DNA from: Todiramphus chloris collaris
Lineage: Eukaryota > Chordata > Aves > Coraciiformes > Alcedinidae
Direction of reading: 5' to 3'
Length of the DNA: 64,000 nucleotides
Assembly (NCBI GenBank): GCA_025345505.1
Contig: JANVCC010000018.1
Location: 58,963,120-59,027,119 of the forward strand
Under the pieces are notes generated by a model. That model worked only from the letters and a program-made list of their open reading frames with translations. It did not search any database and was not told the DNA's origin. Each line of letters starts with the position of its first letter. Position 1 is the stretch's first letter. A program made the position numbers and the translations under genes. Positions 11,901 through 21,905 of this stretch are shown here, piece by piece.

Positions 11901-14900
11901 AATTAGAATACTTAGGTTGCTGAAGAAGGAGGGATGGAATTGTGTATACTGTGTAGGTAGGGATAAAATTTGCAAATGGAAAAGGGAGGGAGTGGAAAGA
12001 GAAGAGAACCATCAGTTTTAAGGCATGGTAATGAACAATCCATTTTGGTACAGAGTGTCAGTTGTTAAAAGTTGTGGCAATTAGTTCAAGTTTTGGCACA
12101 GCAGACTTTTTTTGTGGATTGATATTATTGAAGTATCGAATACGCTTGGCTTACTGAGCTTGAGGAAGTAGAAATATGGGGGAAGAGAGGAAGTTGTTCT
12201 TTTGCTGGAGTGCAGTGTAAGAGTTGCAGGGAAGTTCTCTCATGAAGGAAGTGTTGCTGTTAGGTCGGGAAATGTCGGGTTTGTTCTGATGGAGATTTAT
12301 ATTGTTTCACAACGAAAATGCTTTTATAACTATTTGACATTTAGCATAAGAAGGATGTAAAAGTAAGGCCCGCTGGTTTAAACAAATAATCAGGACACAT
12401 TCTTGATTTCTAAAGGTGAAGCAGACTCAAGAATATTGTTAATATTGATTGCTAGGTGCTTGTTCATCAACTTAAGACATATTCATAAAGAAAATAGGAT
12501 GGAAAAAAAGGACTGTTGTCCTTCAATATTCTTACTCTTTCATTTTTTCTTATCCTAGATTATAAAGTCTATTTGTTTTATGTAAAGGATTGATTGCATT
12601 AAATTTAATTTTATGACATGGTAATGTTTCCATCTTTTTTTCATCCACGGATTTCATTAAGTGATCTCTTTATGCTGTTCTGTAGTATCAATTTTTTGAT
12701 TCCTGTTAATTAGATTAAGTGAACTGTAATCATACCGTCAGCATTCATAACTGCCAATTTCATATGGCTGAGGTGACAAAAAAGAAAAACCCATGGCACA
12801 GAGCAATTTGTTATGAACAAACATGTGTCTGAACTTGCTTCTTACGTTACTACTTTATTTTGGATATTGAGATTGGCTGTTCTTGCAGGTAAGCATATTT
12901 GGCCTTTTAGAGAGAGATTAACATTAAGGAAAAGCTTGTCCTGAAGAATATCCTAAGCAGTAGTTTCATGTGTTCAGAGACAGAGCATATAAAGAGATGT
13001 TTAAATTGTTAGTTAATTAAAAAATAAAATTGAACAAAATTATTTATCACTAACAAAACAGTAACAAGAGGTGAATGGAGCTTTAATTATTTCCTTCATC
13101 ATGCTTGTGAGTAACCATTCAGTTTTCACTGTTGACTGGCTTGTTAGCAGGGACTTGTAGGATTTGGCAACACATTTGGACTTTGGCAGTTAAAATCCAC
13201 GTATATCCTGTTTTGGTGAGCTGCTGCATGTCTTGGGCAAACACCTCCCTCAGCCTAGTGACCTAGCAGGGTGATTTGCTGCCTTCAAGAGCATCCATCT
13301 CTGGCCATGGTCATTGGTGATTAGGGGTGATGGGGAAGCACCCCATGTTGCCCCCCATAGTGTGTTACATTCTCATTATTATTTCTGGAGGGCCTTTGAA
13401 AATGAGGGACTGCCTGATCTGTCCTGTTTCAGAATTCAGCTTTTCCCTGGTAAGCCAGGAAGCCTCTTCTCTCTCTCAGGCTCTGAAAACAGTGGGATCC
13501 CCCCACCTTGGCTGTGTACTGAAGGGAGAAGGAACTCTCCTGCTCTCCTCTCTAACCCTGATGGCCCAGGTGGCTCCTGTCCTTCATTTCCCTGAGCTGG
13601 TAGCAGCAGGCAATGCTGTGGACGGTGAAGGAGGGTGAATAATTCTGCCTACATGTTTTGGTTTTCCTGTTACCAGCATGCACAGGGAATGTTCCTGTAG
13701 TTATATAAAACCATTTTTGTAACTGTTTTCTCTACCTGAGTAGCAGCTTTTCAAGCCATCTTCTTTCCTTCAGCTGTTACGTTATCTTTGTTTCCTGTTA
13801 CAGAAGATTTAATAAGTTCAGTAAGCATTAAACTACATTAAGGGAGTCAGGAAACTTCTCTGTCAGCATTCATGGCTTCTCTGTCATTTTAATAGGAAAA
13901 TAAACCTATAATATTTAACAGAACTCCCACTATGCCAGGGAGTCTTAGTTACCTTTTTTGTTTGTTTTGAAGGCTCGTGCCTATGGTGTCGCATCCTTCA
14001 GTGCTTGTAGAAGGAAGAGTCAGTTTAGCAGAGCACATCCTGTTTCTCCACTTGCAGCTAGAGGTAGTTCAGAACTTTTATATCTCTGAGCTTCAAAGGG
14101 GTTTGTCTCTAGGAAACCAAACTTCTGCCGTGTTCACCAAGCATCCTGCTCTAAGAGGTATTCCTGACATCATCACTGAAACTGGCAAGAGCTCTGTATT
14201 CCCTGAATAGCTGCAACACCCTTCATTTCCTCTTTAGTAGATATTTCTAATTTTGTTGGGTTTATTCCATGGTACCAAATAAAATTAAGAAGTTTTTTCC
14301 AGCAATCTGGAAACCCATGTATTCAGCATGGAGGACAGACTGGTATTGCCTGTGTTGCTTTGTTAAGACAGTCCTGTATTTACAGAGCAATGTACGTAAA
14401 AGCAGAGAAGCTTGTTAGGTTTCCAAGAGGAGAGTTAAACAATACACACTGCTTAACATCAGGTGAAAACATCCAGCAATGCAAATATCATCATCCTATT
14501 ATAATGAAATTATTATTTCACCCTTCCTCTCAGTGCCTTATTTGTGCCAATTCTTTAAGTGACCACTAAAGACATTTCATGGAAGTCCTTCCTAATTAAC
14601 GAGGAACTGTTCAGAGCTGTGACTTTCCTGACTGTGCTTATTGTGTTGATTAGATATGGGCACATGCTCATGTTTGTGTTTGTTACTTCAAAACCACGAT
14701 CTCAAATGTGCTGGCTCATTTGCAGTCTTTTGCAAAGGTGGGAAGGATACAGTCGGGTGCCTGATTATAGCTTGCTATTCAGCTTATTATGGGCCGTGGA
14801 CAAGCTGTCTTTGCAGGCTGAAGAGGGATGTTTTTTCTCTCGTGCTATAGTTTTGTTAAAATATATGATCTACCATGTTTATCTGAAAATCCTTAGTAAA

Positions 14901-15164
14901 GAAAATGTTCAACACATTGTTCTGATGCATAGGACACTGCAGTTCAATATGTAGGTGTGGGAACCTCATCCAATTCCCATGGAATTCAGTGAGTTTTAAT
15001 TTAATTTTGAATTGGATTCCGTAGACACAAAAGTCTAGTGTAGCAAAATGTAGACATTTCCACAGGCTACAGCCAGGCGTGACTGCCTTGCAATAGTCTG
15101 TCTGCCTGCACATCATGACTACAGGACTTGAGTATAGATTGAGTCTGAGTTTTTTCCGTGCTAA

Positions 15165-15240
15165 CATAGAATCATAGAATCATTTTGGTTGGAAAGGACC
15201 TCCAGGGTCATCAAGTCCAACCTTTGTCCTAGCATTTCTC
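15165..15240 (-). mobile_element. CR1 LINE, 3'-terminal fragment
   Basis: On the + strand it begins with ATAGAATCATAGAAT and continues into a TTGGTTGGAAAGGACCT block and a TCAAGTCCAACC block. This is the reverse complement of the avian CR1 3' end. Only about 75 bp is recognisable, so this is a severely 5'-truncated copy, as is usual for CR1. It sits inside the AKAP7 intron in antisense orientation. Confidence 0.9.
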
Positions 15241-15786
15241 CAATAGAGATAGTGAACCATGATAAAGGTACAGCCATTGACGTGGCAAACTGCGAATTCA
15301 CATGCTGACATCTGTCTGGCATTTGTTTTATTTGCCTTCCTTTGTTTTCTCCAACCCCACCATATGCAGAAAGAATTGAAGGTTCCTTAGTCCATCAATA
15401 GTTAGGGTAGTTGTCTGCTTCCTTCTCATCCCACTATACTGCACACCAAAGCTGCTGCCGCTGTATGGAGGGGTTAATAATCCCTCACCGTGATAGAATT
15501 CATTATGAGCTGGAGCCACTGAGCAGTCGCCATAGGAAGAGGAGTCTTGTGGTAAAATCTTTGCGTGTATGTAACAGCAACTTGGCTTGCCCTCTTAGTG
15601 TCTGTGGATGCTGAAAAGCTGCTAGCAGAGGGATTTTCTCAGGTTCTTACAATATTTGCTGAGAATCCTGCCTTTCTCTCACAAGTTATGAAAAACAGCA
15701 GGATGGTTTTTGTAAGCTGGACCAACACCTGGTGTTTTGCTAAGTTCTCTTTATGGTACATTGGAAAACTGTTTTGAAATGGGTGT

Positions 15787-15954
15787 TGTAGGACTTTAGC
15801 CAATCACCCTAGGAGATGGGTGATCGCTGACCAGTCACCCTATGGGGCTAGGGTATACAAAATGGGGTTATAAATTAATAAAGTTGCTTCTTTGCCCTCT
15901 CTTGCTGAATTTGTGTGTTGTTGCATCTCTCAGCTCCTGGTATAAACAGCGACA
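15787..15954 (+). mobile_element. Short solo LTR of an endogenous retrovirus-like element (fossil)
   Basis: A 168-bp segment starts with TG and ends with CA (TGTAGGACTT ... AACAGCGACA). It is flanked on both sides by the 5-bp direct repeat GGTGT (15782-15786 and 15955-15959). Inside are a TATA-like TTATAAATT near 15869 and an AATAAA poly(A) signal at 15877-15882, in the order expected for an LTR read on the + strand. No internal viral sequence is present, so this is a solo LTR left by recombination, or a very small non-autonomous LTR element. A 5-bp duplication suits ERVL-like or Ty3-like elements. The intact duplication suggests moderate rather than very great age. The family name is not certain. 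Confidence 0.62.
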
Positions 15955-17587
15955 GGTGTCAGTAAGAGGCACAGTGTACGCAGAAAAATGAAGCTTTCCA
16001 GCATTCAGAAGGAATTTCTTACTGTACTAATTTTGAAAGATTGCCTAAGTCCCTTATGGTTTTCCTCTTTCTAGAGTTTGTAAAAATGGTTTTAGGAAAC
16101 TGATGAACCAGAAGGTAGACTAAGGCGTGCCTGGTACCACAGCCCTCCCCAGGGTGCAGAGTGTAACCTCTGCTGCCAGATTAGACTTCTCAGCTGGTCT
16201 TAGTCACCTCTTCAAAAGACTAAAGGTCGTCTTTATAATTGCCCTTTGTTGGCATCTTTTTATTGTGATGAAAGGTTGCTGGAAGGAAAAACAAACCCCA
16301 GTGTGTTGATGCCATGAGACAAGGGTTGCAGAACGTTGTCTTGGAGTGTAGCTGGTAAATGTTTGTAAATATGTCTTTTTTTCCTGTAAAAGAGATCCAC
16401 TGATGGTTCCTTCAATTAAATCTCTCACAAAAGATGGACTGGTTGTATAAACAGGAGAAGCATCCAAGTAACTGTCCTGCATCTTTCCAAATCTGAAATA
16501 TCCACATGGCCTCTAAAACAGGTTATATCAGGACCATGTGAAAATGCTGTTCCAGGACCACAAAATCTGATGTGTTCCAATGCAGTATTCAAAATCCAGA
16601 TCACAGATTTGTAAAGTGTAAAGGGGTGTAGACTTGGATAGTAAACCTAGTCCAATAGAGAGATAGGGCAGTGAGTTTGAATCCAACGTTGGATTTGGTT
16701 GCATGGATCTGGTTCATGTCAGTAACTGCTGGCAGCAAGCTAGGATCATAAAGCCACTTTTGAGTAATTCTGTATTTAGTAGATAGTTGCCTTTTGTAAA
16801 AAAAGGGTGATCATTTCAGGACAAGAGGTATGCTTCAGTTTTGGTAAGACAAAGCACTGCTTCGCATGGATGCATTGAGGTACACCCACAGAATATGAAT
16901 TTGTTTTCGTCTTCAGAAAATTATAGAAGAGAATTCTGAGATAAACAAAATGAAAGTTGATTTGTGGTTTGGTTTTTGGGGTTTTTTTCCATTTTTATTT
17001 TAAGCCATATGTGGAAGAAGGCAGTGGAATTTTTTTTATTCAGAGGCGCAGAAAGAAAGTAGTGGCACAGTCCAAACTGGGAGACACTGCACAGGTGCAA
17101 ATACAGCACTTGTGGTATATCTGTTCCCTTTACAGAACAGAGTTTACAAACAAAGCAGTACTGAATTTTTCAGCCTCCCTTTTAAATCTAAAACATTTGT
17201 ACCTGTGATGGCTTTTTACTGATATTCTGATAATTTCAATCATGTAAGACAGTCTACACAAAGAAGCATTTACCTGCTGCAGAGGAATTTTATACATCTA
17301 AGCAGCAGATACAGCATGGCGAGAGATAAATGGGACATACATGTGTGTTTAAGTACTCAAATACAGACGATCAATACCTGCTATTACTACATGACCCATT
17401 TCTTTTTGCCAGCAGTCCTGAACAGGAATGAAACAATAGTATACAGCTACCTCAGCACTGCAGACACACACAACTGCTATTTAGGGAGTCTGAGAATACA
17501 AACAGAGCAGGAGTGAATCATATAGCACCACGTGCCAGTCCACCAAGGTGGCCAGGCAGATAAATCCAAGGGCACCCTTCGTCCAGG

Positions 17588-17609
17588 GATGTGTGCGCAT
17601 TCACACATC
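17588..17609. repeat. 8-bp inverted repeat, 6-nt loop
   Basis: GATGTGTG (17588-17595) and CACACATC (17602-17609) are exact reverse complements around CGCATT. A small hairpin in the AKAP7 intron; this may be chance. Confidence 0.6.
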
Positions 17610-17875
17610 AGTCACATCCCCTATATGTCTTCCCAGTGGGAAGGCAGAGCTTACTTAGGAGGTACTGCGGACTCAACTCCAGACTTCGGTGAGCTATGAA
17701 ATATCTCAAAATGCTAAAAAAGAACAAGTAACAAAAGAATCCCCAAGCACTATTCTGTAGCTATTTAAACTGTACTTGTACAAGGCTTACTCTAAGTAGT
17801 GACTTTTTTCAAGCTTGAGAAATTACTTGCACAGTGAGCTATTTAGTGAATTTGAAGTTTTAAAGGCAGTAGTAG

Positions 17876-17898
17876 ATATATGTATTTTATACATATAT
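17876..17898. repeat. 10-bp AT-rich inverted repeat
   Basis: ATATATGTAT (17876-17885) and ATACATATAT (17889-17898) are exact reverse complements around TTT. The composition is simple, so chance or microsatellite-like origin is likely. Confidence 0.7.
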
Positions 17899-19649
17899 AT
17901 GTAAACAAGAACTGTTTTGCAGAAAATATCTGTAAGAGAAGAGCTCTGTCCTCTTTTCGACTGTAAAGATACATAATGTACTACAAGTAAAATGATATTC
18001 TGAGTAAATATTACTCTTTTTTTGTGGTATCTGGAGGCCTCTGTGACTGATGAGTCATATTCTGCATACTAAGTACTATATAGGGTCAAGTGTCAGAGTG
18101 GCTGAGCACCATATTTTCCGTTGATTTTGTTCAGAGTTGTGTGGGCAGATCATTTTGTTTCAACCAAAACTATTCTTATATCTGTCTTTTAAAAAATGTT
18201 TCAAATTTGTTTCCAAAAGATAAATATTTTACCCAGGTCTAGTTTGATGACTCTTCAGCTAAAGAGTACACTTCTTCCTTCCCCACAATAACAGTGCTGC
18301 AGAGGCCCAGAACTGGAAGGGTTTGGTCTGTCTCACTGTTGCAGAGCAGGATGCTCATATTAACAGCTAATAAAGGCACTGCCACTGAAAAGGAAGAGCT
18401 TTGCTTACCTCTCCTGCTCCCCCTCAAATCTCCATATGAATTGTGTCTTTATCAGTGAAGTCACTCCTGTGTTGTGCAGTCCACTAAGAAGACTAATAAA
18501 AGTCTTGTAGAACTACAATCTAAAAGTGGAAGCAAACTTGAACAAATTTACATACATATGAAAAGCAGCAAATTTAGCTAATTGAACAGTACAGAGCTTT
18601 GTGCTTGAGAGCATACAATAGTATCTCTTTCACCAGACATGTGTGACTAAGCAGCTTCTTATTACTAGTTGCAGAATGCGAACTCCAGAAAAGGGCATTA
18701 AAAGCATGACCTTTAAATATAGATGTAGGGAAACAGTTATTTACCTAGTGCAAGAAATTGCAAAGCGGAAAATTGCATGGCCGGTGCAAATGAGACAATA
18801 GAGTCTGCTTTTCCTGGATTGCATTCTTCATAGAAGGATGCTGTAGTAGGCCATATAGGTTATTAGGGAAATGATTCATGGAAAAGTACGTTTTTCAAAA
18901 TATATGTACTGTTGTATGAGAATCCTCACTCTGTATAGTTATGTCATTGTATACGTTTATTTGTGTGAACTCTTAACAAAGCAGGGAAATGCCAGCTTCT
19001 TGTGTTTATCAGCAGTTATCTAAGAATAGACTGCTGGAACTTGTATTCCTTCAATCTGAGAGCTTTAACTTAGAAGATAGAAGAGATAGAGGGAGTGAAC
19101 ATATGGGTTTTTTTCCAAGTTTTATGCTTTGTTTAGGAAAAAAAAAATCTAACTTGCACTTAGACTATTTTAGTCATTTTTCCCATGAGACACTCTTGAA
19201 TTAGAAGCAATGAATAAATAAGTAGATGTTAGATTTGTTCAGCAAAATCAGAGAACAGGGCAGCTAAACTTATGAATGTTGCTAAAATGTAAATTCATCA
19301 TGTGCCATGTTCTTCATCGTTGCCCAGGTAGCAGGGGTGATTGTTGGCTGGAAGAAGTTAAATTTGCATGCTTACTCTTCTAAGCTGAGTGGGTGCTCAT
19401 ACTATTAGCCAGTGACTTTTACTGGAGTGTTACAATGAAGATGAGCAATGAAGTTTTTTTGATCTGATACGCTTTATATATCACGAAACACTTTTGGTTC
19501 AGAGCTTGAGGAGGGGGCAATTTCCTTTTCCAGTAGGGCAGAGGCAGCTAATAACTTAAAATCGAGCTCAGACAGAGGCTCCTGATACGGTTGCGGCTAC
19601 TGTCTTCCCTTGGCAATGAACTCCTTCTCTTATCTGTTGTGACACATAG

Positions 19650-19852
19650 GTGAAAAACACGCAGCAGAGCCAGACGATGCAGAGCTGGTGAGCCTCAGCA
19701 AGAGGCTGGTGGAGAATGCGGTGCTGAAGGCTGTACAGCAGTATTTGGAAGAAACACAAAACAAAACCAGACAGACTGATGGAAGCCCAGTGAAAACTGA
19801 AGAAGCAGCAAGCAGCAGTAAGAATGAGAGCGGCAATGATAACAGCAAGTGA
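19650..19852 (+). CDS. AKAP7: AKAP7 (AKAP18) C-terminal exon with the PKA-RII anchoring helix
   Basis: This exon encodes the last 66 residues of A-kinase anchoring protein 7, preceded by a split glycine codon: two bases, GT, come first, so it is in phase 1. The start is set by the acceptor ACACATAG at 19642-19649; the stop is TGA at 19850-19852. The peptide begins [18 protein letters not shown] and contains [17 protein letters not shown], which matches the AKAP18 amphipathic helix that docks the RII dimer of PKA; residues such as [13 protein letters not shown] are as I remember them in the human protein. The helix is followed by a variable charged and serine-rich tail ([12 protein letters not shown]) of about the human length. 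In known isoforms this segment tethers PKA near L-type calcium channels or phospholamban/SERCA. The central 2H-phosphoesterase-like domain of the long isoforms would be encoded upstream, outside the window. The frame is intact, with no sign of decay. Confidence 0.95.
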
Positions 19853-20614
19853 CCACTGTGCAAAAAGCCTGGAAGCACATATCCCACCAAGAGTAATCAC
19901 AAAAACATGTCCTAGCTCCCTGCTGAAATTTGCTGAGTGGTGCTGGGTGACAGGCACTCTGCTCTGTGAGTCTCTTATCAAAAGTTTGCTCTGAATCGAA
20001 GGACGCTGTCTACCAGTTTAACAAGTGCTTGCACTGCCAAAAATCTGTCGAATGCTGGGAGGGATGGACAGTGGAAAAAAGACAAGAATGGTGAAGCAGG
20101 CGGCTCCAGTCTTCACTTGTTCTTGATACCAAGAATCCCTTCCTTGCTTTTTGAGGAGAAACTGAACCTTTTGCATTTGCCTTTTGGATCATCATGAGTG
20201 GCTGTTGAAGAGGCCTTGCCATAAGTGGAAGCGATGCCCTCCGCCCCAGGTTTGGCGCTGCCGCAGGGCTGCTTGCTCCGTGGGAGAGCACGTGCTGTTT
20301 CCTAGTCAACAGCGGTCAATCCCAAGCTAAAAATTGCCACTACAGCTATTCATCGCAGATACTGTTACACAGTATGTAATATGACAGGAGTTTCTCTTAA
20401 ATGTGATGCTGTACTGTTCTTTACTTTTTGGTAGCATTTGTTGAGGTAAATTCTATTTTTTTGACAAAGTACCTTTTTTATAAAAAATAAGTACGAGCAA
20501 AAGGCTGAGCACTTAATATTGTCGAAACCAGATGCGATCTCTTTACCTCCACAGGTAGTGATTCTAAATGCCATTAGTTGTTACAAAATGTATTATATTG
20601 TTCTTTTCCTCTAG
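19853..20614 (+). other. AKAP7: AKAP7 3' UTR or intron between two possible terminal exons
   Basis: This stretch follows the AKAP7 stop codon and runs to the acceptor at 20614. I see no AATAAA or ATTAAA in it, so a transcript using the 19852 stop probably continues to the signals at 21071 or 21884 unless it uses a non-canonical signal. An acceptor-like CTCTTTACCTCCACAG ends at 20554, but reading on from it in the AKAP7 phase gives a stop after six codons. A T-rich stretch lies near 20420-20480. Confidence 0.6.
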
Positions 20615-20808
20615 GAAAGAGCCATGAAGCAGACTTAGTAAAGGAAGCTTTGCACAGAGAAACGCAAGCCCTGTTTTCCAGACTGAATCAGATAAAGGAG
20701 CTGTTATCCAGTGCCGAGATCCGCATGAAAATTAGCAAAGAACTCTTTGAAGACAGGCACAACAGTAAATGGAAAAGTTGTATTGACTCTGGGTCTCCAA
20801 ATGCATGA
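20615..20808 (+). CDS. Candidate alternative AKAP7 C-terminal exon (coiled-coil segment)
   Basis: Open segment behind a strong acceptor (TTGTTCTTTTCCTCTAG ending at 20614). Two bases, GA, complete a split codon, then 63 codons run to TGA at 20806-20808. The phase equals that of the AKAP7 exon at 19650, so either can follow the same upstream exon. The peptide starts KSHEADLVKEALHRETQALF and is highly charged and helical to about residue 46. Hydrophobic residues fall in a heptad pattern (L12, L19, I26 and L23, L30, M37, F44), which suggests a coiled coil. The tail (NSKWKSCIDSGSPNA) is polar. I do not recognise it as a known domain. It could be an alternative AKAP7 terminus lacking the RII helix, an extension of it, the end of an unannotated gene, or a chance open frame. 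Sequence shows the acceptor, phase and frame; use in mRNA is inference. Confidence 0.5.
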
Positions 20809-21070
20809 CTGTAAATTGCCATGATGTAAAATCTCATCGAGTTGTTTAAAGACAAAAAATATTTCTTCAAGGATTTTTTCTTAATGTTTTGGTTTTTACT
20901 GGAAAATATGTAGGGATGTAAATGGCTCAGGAGGAATCATTCTGGAATACTTGCACGGAAGGATTATATTTCACAATGATGAAGTACAACCACTCCTCAG
21001 CACTGCTTTGAAACACACTTGACTGTGCGGGTATATATCATGACTCCAAAGTGGAAAAATACTGATTTCT

Positions 21071-21076
21071 AATAAA
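21071..21076 (+). promoter_or_regulatory. AKAP7: Poly(A) signal AATAAA (proximal)
   Basis: Canonical hexamer 263 bases after the second candidate stop codon, and the first canonical one after either stop. Downstream sequence is not strikingly GU-rich, so it may be the weaker site. Confidence 0.5.
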
Positions 21077-21883
21077 TACGAGCAAACACTGTGCCCTTCC
21101 TCTACCACTGCAAATAATTCAGATGTTTCTCATAGATCCCTTCCCTAGCTATGATACACAAATACTAAAAAATGGATGCTTTTAAATACTTTTAAATGTA
21201 TATTTGACAAAACATCTTTTAATTATCTGCCTTTTCGATATGTACTGGCATTTTGGGTTAGCACTCTGGTTTGTTTTGTTTTTTTTAAAACACCACTTGA
21301 ATACTTGTGTAGATGCTGACATGATGTTTCTGCTGATGTTTACACTAACACAAGAATGTTTTAAATTTCAGAGGGAAATTCGGGCTCCACTGATCTCAAA
21401 TGGCAGACTCTCATTGCCTTTAATGGAGTCAGAATGCTGCAATTAAGGTTTCTCATTAAAATAATAATCCTTGGGATAATATTTGCCTTTTTACTTTTGT
21501 AGAACAGTGGGTTTGTCTTTTGTTTTTGATGTTTCCTCCATCTCTACCTTCTGCTGCCTGAGGTGGGATGTCAGTTTGCTCTCGTTCTCTCCACACACCT
21601 ATAAGGTTCACTCAAGCTTTGGATGTAGAACAATGCAGGAGTACGTCCAATTATTTGGATTTTTTATAAACATTGTTTAAATTGCCTCTGATCATAAAAG
21701 CTGTATAATAACGTTGTGACTGATATCAGAACTGTGCTGTTAGGACAGCTGTGTGCATATTCATCATTGGTCTCAAGCACTGGTCATTTATCTCACGAGT
21801 CAGAGCTGCTTTCTGTTGTTGTTGTTGTTCTCATTTGATACATAACAATATATTCTGAAATGTCTCATACATGCCATGTTCAC

Positions 21884-21889
21884 AATAAA
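21884..21889 (+). promoter_or_regulatory. AKAP7: Poly(A) signal AATAAA (distal)
   Basis: Canonical hexamer followed within 10-40 bases by a T-run (TATTTTTTCC) and TGTATGTTTTCACCTGTCT, which is a good U/GU-rich downstream element. This is likely the main 3' end of AKAP7. Confidence 0.65.
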
Positions 21890-21905
21890 GTATTTTTTCC
21901 TTTTT

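Larger units (their letters stand above)
1..19649 (+). other. AKAP7: Long AKAP7 intron (5' part outside the window)
   Basis: The conserved C-terminal exon begins at 19650 behind a splice acceptor, so the sequence before it belongs to the preceding intron, which runs off the left edge and is therefore longer than 19.6 kb. I looked for the preceding AKAP7 coding exon (human protein ends it with a segment like YYHCESSIVIG) and for the short first exons of the small isoforms (MGQLCC start and the beta-specific insert) and did not recognise any. The open frames here are short and unrecognised, the longest being 152 codons on the minus strand at 4303-4761, and look like chance. Intron assignment is inference from the single downstream exon; a hidden short exon cannot be excluded by eye. 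Confidence 0.7.
20809..21905 (+). other. AKAP7: Probable distal 3' UTR of AKAP7
   Basis: AT-rich non-coding sequence between the second candidate stop and the last strong poly(A) signal. It holds an AATAAA at 21071, an ATTAAA at about 21455, a short GTT microsatellite near 21815-21830, and a final AATAAA at 21884 followed by U/GU-rich sequence. I see no coding signal in it. The extent is inferred from the poly(A) signals only. Confidence 0.6.

Noticed and set aside
19568-19981. 137-codon minus-strand frame
   Set aside because: It lies opposite the AKAP7 exon and exists only because that exon has coding-like composition; no family similarity.
20555-20577. Possible exon after the acceptor ending at 20554
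   Set aside because: In the AKAP7 phase it stops after six codons, and the acceptor at 20614 gives a far longer frame.
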